The notes beneath the pieces were generated by a model. It did not search any database and was not told the DNA's origin. It saw only the letters and a list, made by a program, of their open reading frames with translations. DNA of 64,000 nucleotides from Globodera rostochiensis (taxonomy: Eukaryota > Nematoda > Chromadorea > Rhabditida > Heteroderidae). The stretch is taken from contig JAEVLN010000011.1 in assembly GCA_018350325.1 (NCBI GenBank), forward strand, positions 1,298,449 through 1,362,448, in the 5' to 3' direction. The position numbers and the translations under genes were made by a program. Shown piece by piece: positions 57,045-64,000 of the stretch (positions are counted from its first letter, which is position 1; each line of letters starts with the position of its first letter).

Positions 57045-58471
57045 TCACTCGTTACTTGGACCTTCGTTTTCGTCAAGCATTCTGAAAATAATAAAAATTT
57101 TAACAATTGGAGCGGAATTCTGAGACAATTTGATTCACTTACCCGTCGCCGATGTTGCTGTCTTCGATCAAAATAATGTCGATGAAATTCCATTGAGCGT
57201 CCAAATCCCACTGAATTGCCTCCTTCTCCCAATTAGTCCATTTGTCCTCTTCTCGCCCAATTGGACAACGCACCAACAGCCAATAGTCTTTGTGCAAATG
57301 TCGCAATGTCAATCGCTCCCCCGTCCAATTGTTCTTCAGGACAAATGGCATTAAGTCATCGTCGTCATCATCAAAGCGGATGATGAAATTGGTCGGCTCA
57401 GAAGCGTTGACAAATGACTAAACCGAAGAGAATAATTACCCTCAAATTGATTATAAAAATGAGAAATTACCCTTTTGAGTCCTTTCATTTTTGCCACATG
57501 ATAGTCACAAAAAAGCATCTTCGGAAGACCATCCCTGCGGGGAGTGAGCAACCATTTGGCCACGGCTTGGGCAGTAGAAGCCCCGGCGTTGTCTTCGGCC
57601 GGAAATTCGGGGAAAATTCCCCAGGAATCGATCGATTGGAGCTTTGCGCAATTGGGAAGAACAGTTGAAGAGAATTGTCGCAAATGGTCCAATTGGTCGG
57701 CGGCCAAAACAAAGCTGCAAATGTTGTCATTGACCAATGGCCAAATCTTTTGCCAAATCCTTTCCCAGCTGCGGCTTTGGTCATCGGAGGTATAACTTCC
57801 AAAACTTGTGCCGGAAGAGTCCAAAAGACGGCGAAAGCGTTGAAGGAATTCAATGACGGTTTGGTCGACGTACCTGAAAGTTCAAAAACCCTTATTTAAC
57901 CTTTTTAAAAAGGCAACCACCTTATTCGAATGCCTTCGAAACCGATCACTTTGCTTGGAAGCGGTCCTTGAGGAATTGGGAGCCCTTCACCAGAGCGATA
58001 GTTGACAATTTGTGCGCCATTTCCGTTAGTTGCACGACGAATTTCCATCAAACCCAACGACCATTTCCTCGACTTGAAATGGACGTCCACCAAAACGTCC
58101 AATCGATCACTGATCAGTGCCATTTTCAGTCCAAGCTCAAAAGGGTCAAGAAAAGCGAAGACTCCGTGCCAAACGTCGGCACAAATGAAACTGAAATTTG
58201 AGATTAATGGAGGGGCTCCGATTCGTAAATGGATGCCAAGCAGAGTTGCCGCGTGTTGGAAAAAAGCCGGGTTTCGGCTCATCGGATTCGGGTGAAAATT
58301 TTTTTCTTCAAAAATTAACCAAAAACCAAAATTAAAATATCGTCAAATCATTAAAGCTCGAAGGAATTAAGTTGGATGGATAAAGCAAGATCCCATTTGT
58401 TATTTTTATAAGTAAACGCACATTTCCTGCATTTGCTGTTGCTGCTCCTCTTCGCTTGCGTTGTCCGACAT
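57045..58471 (-). CDS. F-box-like protein, five exons (copy 2)
   Basis: Minus exons 58471-58422, 58190-57921, 57873-57471, 57417-57143, 57081-57045 close in frame (344 aa). Exons 1 and 3 have exactly the same lengths as in copy 1 (50 and 403 nt). It starts [17 protein letters not shown]. The F-box-like part reads [20 protein letters not shown] and [14 protein letters not shown]. Conserved downstream blocks are [31 protein letters not shown] and [16 protein letters not shown]. Exon 4 has an Asp run (DDDDDD) absent from copy 1. The predicted role is a substrate receptor of an SCF ubiquitin ligase, by family analogy only. Confidence 0.8.
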
Positions 58472-58474
58472 TTT

Positions 58475-58930
58475 TAGAATTAATTTACGGTTCTGATCAG
58501 GGATGGGTGAAGATCTATTTTGAAAAAACGGAAAATTTTAAAGTAAATTTGGCGAACAAAATCCATTGCTTTCCATAAAAATACTCTAGCGGTTTTAAAT
58601 CGGTTTTCTAAGACTTCAAATCGTGATTTGATTAATCACAAATTGATTGATAATAATTGGTTGTGCTTATTTGTTAGCTGAATTATTCATTAAGTTAAAG
58701 TTCTATAACTCTTCTCAAATTAAACAAATTTAAGACAATTTTTGGTATCATTACAAAGCTCTGAAATTTTGTGTTAAGACTGTACGGGGGGGGGGGGTGC
58801 TGAAGATGAACATCACCCGTCAGGCCGTCCTCCCCCCTTCCCGCGCCCATTCCCCCCCCCCACCCCCCCCCCCCCCCCCCACTAATCGCCATTTGCTGGA
58901 GTCGACGTTTTGCCCCCCAACAAATTCAAA
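58475..58930 (-). repeat. Duplicated upstream region of F-box-like copy 2
   Basis: It matches 19270-19600 in inverse orientation, including the G/C run (here expanded to two C runs, 58850-58880) and GTGATGTTCATCTTCAGC. It marks how far the inverted duplication extends beyond the coding exons. Confidence 0.7.
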
Positions 58931-60133
58931 TGAATGCAAAAAGTGCCATTATTTATCAGCTGAATGCTCTCTGAATTGTGTACAAATGTCAAAGAAACGG
59001 CAAAGGAGGTACTAGAAATCCCAAAATAGGCACTAAACGTCCAAAAGTGCCAAAATAGACATTTACTTTATGGGAGCACTTTGAAATCATTAAAAAAACA
59101 CACCAATCACTTTTTGGCTTCCATTTATTACCTGGTCAGTCACTCACTATTCACTGTCATAACATTTTCAAAAAACCATTGGTCCTTTTGTCGGTAAAAT
59201 GTTTCTGAAGTTTTCGTTTTATTAAATAATTGTTCATTTTCCAGATTTTGACATAAAAATATTCTTCATAAAAAAATTTTCCTAAGTTTTGTAGGCATCC
59301 GGGAGGGCTCATTAATATTTTCAAAATGTGCTTCTTCTGCACATTAACTTATGACAATATATTTTAGAAACATTTAAATAATTTGTTTGAACAATTTTGC
59401 TATCGAAAGTCATTTGCACTATCTTTTTTATTTTATTTAATTCTTTTTGTTTTGTTTTATTTAAATTAGTAAGGGTTTTTATTTTTATTATTTTTATTGA
59501 GCAATTTTTAAAATAAATTGTTTTTTTTGTGAGTTTTGTCTTTGTTTGTGCCGCCTTTTCTCCAACAAATACCGCCGTCATACCAAAACATAAATTAAAA
59601 TTAAACTTTTGTGGGAAAAGCGAGAACATCGCTAAGTTTTGTCAATAAAGAAACATTGGTATTATAATATAACAATTTAATAAAATTAGAATTGCATTAA
59701 ACTTAAAACAAAAACAAAAAATAACCGAAGTTTTTTATGTTAATAATTAAACAAAATTAAACTGTTTTAAACATTTTCTTTAAAAGCTCAATTTATGAAT
59801 ATAAAATAACACAAATTTGACTTTATTTAAAATAGTTTATAAAAAAATTAAAATATTTAGATTTTAAAAAATAACTTAATAAACGAAAATTTAATACATA
59901 TTTGCAAATAAAATTTTATTTATTTTATTTTGCACGCTAAATTGACGTAGTTTGAAATTGTAAAAGCATTGGGAAGGCATAAAACGTGGCTAAAATGGAC
60001 TTTTTGCCACGAATATTAACGTGGGGGGGGGGCTTTTATTGCGTTTAGGGAGGATGTGAAGGCATAAATTGATACCCAACAAAAAGGTAAAATATTTCTG
60101 CAATTTTTTTATTATTATTTCTTAAATTATAGA
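58931..60133. other. AT-rich intergenic DNA
   Basis: 59015-59055 is a GCCAAAATAG(A/G)CA-type fragment like 39545-39655. 59340-59960 is very AT-rich with no exon. 60022-60034 is a G run. Confidence 0.45.
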
Positions 60134-61380
60134 ATGACAATTTGCCTCTACATTCATTTGAATTGCCTTTTACTTGTGTTTACTTTTTTGCCGCAACTTG
60201 TGCCTTCCGGCGCTGATCTGCCGCAATTTGTGCCCTCCGGCGCTGATCTGCCGCAATTTGTGCCCTCCGGCGCTGATCTGCCGCAATTTGTGCCCTCCGG
60301 CGCTGACCCTCAGACTCTCTGGAGGGGATTCTACCAACGTTATGTGGACGAATTGCCTAAAAGTGAGCAATCAGCTGACAATTTTGCATTATTTGCTGCA
60401 ATGGACGAGGCCGAATCGCTGCTGTTTGCCCGCATGTCGAAAGTGATCCCGGCACCGCCAAATCCGGCACATCCGACATTCCAGGCAAAAACTGATCAAA
60501 CTAAACATTTATTTGCATAAGACGAAGCTGGCTATGAATTCTAAATGTTTAAGTCTTCAGATGTTGTATAATGCCGACAAGGAAATTGCACAACAAATGT
60601 TGTCGGACCCAACGGATGGAACTATAGACCAAAAGAGTCACAAAAGCGGTCTTTGGCACAAAGTGCCATGGACAAAGTTACGCTCATCCAGGGTTCAAAT
60701 GTCGAAGCAAATGGACAACATTGTGAAGGTGTATATGAAGCTGAAGAACAGCTCCGGAGGGTGGGCCGAACTCGTCCAGAAAATGTATGCCGACATGGTT
60801 TTGGCCAAGAATTCCGGCGTTGGTGACAGCGCTGAGTTGCGCGAAAACTGCCGGAAAGCTCTCCAACTGCTTGGAGAAGAGCAACGGCTTGGCGGAGTTG
60901 ATCTGCAAAAGATTGAGCCGTTTAAAGACTTTTGGACCCTCGTGAAAAGTTCGGCAAATTCGTTGTTGGCACTTTTTAGTGGTCCCTTACGCAACGAAAG
61001 TGTGGGACAAAGACGCGACGAATGGAAAACGGAAAATATTTTTCGTCTGCTGAAAACATTTACCGGGGAAAGTGCAATTTTCAAACAAATTGTTGGGAAA
61101 AATGGGAAAACGGACGGTAAGGATAAATTTGTTCGATTACATTTATTGGATAATATTGACATTGGCATTGGCATTTATTGGATTTACATTGGCATTGGCA
61201 TAAAATGGACCAATTTAAAAATTGGGAAAAATAAATTATATTCCCTTTTAAGGTAAAAAGCGACGCCGGAAGCGTTGTTATACCATTTTGGTGCTTTTCG
61301 GTATGATTCTTGCATTTGTTGGAGTTGCAGTTTTATTGTGCCACATATTCGGCAAAGATACGGACATTGAAGCACAATGA
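60134..61380 (+). CDS. Type I membrane protein with 10-residue N-terminal repeats
   Basis: Exons 60134-60484, 60561-61116, 61253-61380 sum to 1035 nt (344 aa) and close in frame. Intron 1 uses a GC donor (CAG|GCAAAA). A signal peptide (MTICLYIHLNCLLLVFTFLP) is followed by four copies of LP-Q-(L/F)-VPSGAD, encoded by near-exact 30-bp repeats at 60193-60308. A helical ectodomain of about 250 residues follows (SKQMDNIVKVYMKLKN, GGWAELVQKMYADMVL, RENCRKALQLLGEEQRLGG), then a basic KKRRRKRC stop signal, one membrane span (YTILVLFGMILAFVGVAVLL) and a short acidic tail. The family is not recognised. Surface or secretory location is inferred. Confidence 0.78.
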
Positions 61381-62935
61381 TGAAGGAATTTGAACATTGG
61401 ACAACTGAAAGTGTCTCATTTTCGCCTTTATATGTATTTTTATTCTAAGAAAAGTTGGAAAAGTCGAGTCGTTATTCTCTGAGGATCAAAGTTCGGGTTA
61501 CCAAACGCGGCCGTTGTCGGCATTTGCCGAGATTTTTGCCTGGTGCTAACCAGAGCTGCATGCAATCGGATTTTGATTGCGGACAATACGCCCCCGCAAG
61601 CTCGACAAGAAAGCCGCAACTCGCAAATTTTAAATTTTTTTGTACCTAATTTATAAGAGTTTTTCTAGTTTAAGAAAAGAAACACAATAATTATTTACTA
61701 CCCGAGACCAGGGACGGCCGTATCTAGTGTTAAGGGAACCAAAATTTTAAATAAACTGTAATTTTTTGAAAAACCCCTGTACTATCTCGCTTTTCCTTTT
61801 ATCTCTAACATGTTCTCTTCCTTTGGCGTTCTCTCTCACCTTTTTTACTCAAAAAAAGCATCCCGCACTTCCGATGCGACTAATTCCCGCCCGCTACATG
61901 GGACGATTCGTTTTAAATTTTCACCACCCCTAGAAAACAAAATAAGGAATAGCTCAATGCTTAGAAATTATTATTTTTATGCTTTCCGTCACGAGCTATA
62001 GTCAAAAAGGTTTAAATTCTTCAAACAAATTGTTTTCAAAATTCTCCCAAGTCCACCAAATTTTGGTAGGTGTAAGAAGGGAGCACTAGAAGCATGTCTG
62101 CAAAATGTGGCCACAAAATATAAGCTTTAGCCTGTGTTACATGCTTTAGAAATTCGAAGGAAATTCCAACTATGACTACTTAAATTTTTGGGTTTAATGA
62201 ATAAATGTCGAATTTGATGCTCAATGATGTTTTTTTCACGTTCTGATAAATGTTGAGACCGGCGCCCTGTTATTTGTTAGTCCCACACTCTATTGCACCA
62301 AACGGAAAAATTCAAGAATACGTGTATTTGTGGGATTTGGTGAGGTACACGTATTCTTGAATTTTACCCACCAAACACCCACCCCGAATCATACCATGGA
62401 CGACAAAAAAGGAAAAAAAAGCGAATTAATTCATTAGTGCAAATCATAACGCCAAAATCATTTAAACAAATTAACAAACAACTCTAATGACGCGGCAGGG
62501 CCCTATACCAAATCTCACTTTTAACTTTTAACTTTGAAGATTTTCACTTTAACTTTGAAAAAGTTAAAAGTTTGCGTACCAAATGTGCTTTTCAAGTTAA
62601 AAGTTAAAAGCGAAAACTTCAAAGTTAAGGGTGACTGCGTACCAATTGTTACCTTTAATTCACGTTACTTTTAAAAGTTACTTTTAACTTTGAACTTTGA
62701 CTTTTAACTTTTAAGAAATTTCTTCAAAGTAAAAAATGGGCCTAAATCAATAATTTAAATTTGTATAACTCGAGACTGGCTTAACAGAAAAATGTGAAAT
62801 TTTAGAGGAAGCTCGAATAGAGACTTTCTGATCACATATATTTTTTTAACATTTTTTGACCCATTATTTATTCGGCAATAAAATACTAGCCAAAAGTGAT
62901 CGGTTTTTGACAAATATTGTCACACAAATCGCCAT
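61381..62935. other. Intergenic with small inverted repeats
   Basis: 61455-61649 has a short Cys-containing open frame that I do not support as a gene. 62307-62365 is a hairpin. 62515-62720 is a run of AACTTTTAACTTTGAA motifs in both orientations, probably a decayed MITE beginning CAGGGCCC. The rest is AT-rich. Confidence 0.45.
62307..62365. repeat. Hairpin with a 20-bp perfect stem
   Basis: AAAATTCAAGAATACGTGTA is repeated as its exact inverse TACACGTATTCTTGAATTTT, separated by 19 bases. No gene ends nearby, so it is not an obvious terminator. Confidence 0.8.
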
Positions 62936-63130
62936 TTAATACTCAGATTTCTTGAGTACAGTAAAAGTGTTTTCGCCCTCCGCTTCAACTTCGTAGCGCC
63001 CCATCTTGCGCTGCAATTCGACAATTTGTAACTCCACGAGTTCAACGCTGCGACGTTTGTACTGAATGTCAAACTCGGCCAATTGGAGCTGTTTTGTCTT
63101 GAGCTCGACTTCCTTTTCCACTGATTTTTC
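62936..63130 (-). CDS. Coiled-coil C-terminal exon, probable second Harbinger protein
   Basis: The minus frame starts at a likely acceptor (CGTCTTGAAG) and reads EEKSVEKEVELKTKQLQLAE, FDIQYKRRSVELVELQIVEL and ends KKSEY. The spacing of hydrophobic and charged residues is that of a coiled coil. PIF/Harbinger elements usually carry a Myb/SANT-type protein beside the transposase, often with such a tail, and the transposase at 63207 starts 80 bases away on the other strand. The Myb part is not visible, so the assignment is inference. Confidence 0.45.
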   Translation of the reverse strand, partial: EKSVEKEVELKTKQLQLAEFDIQYKRRSVELVELQIVELQRKMGRYEVEAEGENTFTVLKKSEY

Positions 63131-63206
63131 TTCCCTTCAAGACGAGATAGGTTTAAGACATTTTTGGTTTAAAAATCTATGGGTTTTTAAATAAGGACCC
63201 TCAAAA

Positions 63207-64000
63207 ATGTCGATATCGCGGTTTGTCAAGCAAACAACAATTGTACTTCTCGACGTACTCCGTGATTCGATAAAATGGCCAGATACGGTAGACGGCAACA
63301 GAGAAATTGCACTTCGCTTCTGCCGAATGACTCGTTTTGGCTTGCCAAACTGCGTTGGAGCAGTTGACGGGACAATCGTGTCGATAATTGGGCCCAACAG
63401 CAAATCATTCAACCAAAATTCGTATTGGTCACGTTATCTTTTGCTATGGCATCAACGTCTTGGGTGTTTAGTAGTAATGCTTTTGTAAAAATCCAATCGT
63501 TTTTAGCAGTTTGTGATGCTCGAGGACGATTTTTATTTGTCTCCTCCCGTTTTCCAGGTGGTTAATATTATCGTATGAAAAATACGATATATGTTTTATT
63601 AGGAAAAGCCAATGATGCTCGAGTTTATAACGAGACACTGGCCGACAAATTTCAGCCACCATTTAATGGTGCATATTTGTTGGGAGATTCCGCTTATGGC
63701 GCAAGCGAAAAGCTTATCCCAATGCGTCCTCTTCCTGAAAATGCTCCAGCTGAATGGAAACGCTTTTACGAGTGGGAAACAAAATAAAATTTAATTTAAT
63801 TTTGGATTCAGTAGCCACGCACGAACCCGTGTTGCAATTGAATGCGCCTTTGGGCGTTGGAAGAACAAATTTTTGTGCCTAAAGCGCGAACTCCGCTTCA
63901 CAGACCCAAGAATTTGTTCTTCTATCATTTTGGCATGTGCCTACCTACACAATTTTATTCTGGAAACAAATGAGGAGGAGCAGAGCGTCATGAATGAGGC
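63207..64000 (+). CDS. PIF/Harbinger (HARBI1-like) transposase, runs off the window
   Basis: The DDE nuclease is read across three short introns: 63464-63506 (43 nt), 63558-63602 (45 nt) and 63772-63811 (40 nt). Blocks: FGLPNCVGAVDGTIV (first Asp), CYGINVLAVCDARGRF, FPGKANDARVYNETLADKF, NGAYLLGDSAYGASEKLIPM (second Asp), FYDSHARTRVAIECAFGRWK (Glu), then ILACAYLHNFILE. Each splice restores a family-typical sequence. Between QNSY (about 63425) and CYGIN the frame must change by one base. That is either a further small intron I cannot place or a lesion. The 5' helix-turn-helix part is probably upstream, and the 3' end is outside the window. Confidence 0.82.

Noticed and set aside
61455..61649. 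Small Cys-containing secreted peptide
   Set aside because: It has no signal peptide, no splice context and no relative in the window; the open length is modest.

Overview
The window looks like nuclear DNA of a nematode, most likely a plant-parasitic cyst nematode (Heteroderidae: Globodera/Heterodera type). The evidence is: AT-rich DNA with small multi-exon genes, many 40-80 base introns, at least two GC-AG introns, a nematode EstA-type lipase, an F-box-like family I associate with cyst nematodes, and frequent poly-G/poly-C runs. The genus is inference; no search was run. All gene models below were spliced by eye. Where I say a model closes, the exon lengths keep frame to the stop.

Layout. 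1-18.7 kb: a cluster of unrecognised secreted or membrane cysteine-rich proteins built from alternating one-exon modules, called A (two Cys, then a CY..NC-like motif) and B (WGC...C.C/YVG). It holds a 5'-truncated protein at the window start, a 540-aa four-repeat gene (2563-9258, +), a 300-aa two-repeat gene (12010-13745, -), a broken copy (15815-16420, +) and a copy with an altered first exon (17657-18722, +). 19.6-21.2 kb and 57.0-58.5 kb: two F-box-like genes in opposite orientation, an inverted duplication that includes the upstream DNA. 21.2-36.7 kb: transposon-rich, with the last exon of TMEM258, a decayed M41 (FtsH-like) peptidase, two broken Merlin/ISXO2 transposases and a large fold-back repeat. 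36.7-41.4 kb: a secreted lipase, a 109-aa single-span membrane protein on the other strand, and an uncertain coding stretch. 43.0-48.9 kb: a complete 14-exon acetyl-CoA synthetase on the minus strand. 50-57 kb: isolated exons I cannot assign. 60.1-61.4 kb: a type I membrane protein with exact 30-base coding repeats. The right end holds a PIF/Harbinger transposase running off the window, with a coiled-coil exon on the opposite strand upstream.

Mobile DNA is the other theme. At least seven short elements end in TAGGG/TAGAG/CAGGG-type inverted termini with exact or near 8-bp target duplications (hAT-like). Several others have termini made of a short motif repeated head to tail and inverted at the other end, with 8-10 bp duplications (Mutator-like). 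A GC-rich near-palindrome recurs about a dozen times. tRNA-like pol III box modules lie inside three related elements and one acs intron. The strongest candidate for something undescribed is the A/B-module family at 2.5-18.7 kb.
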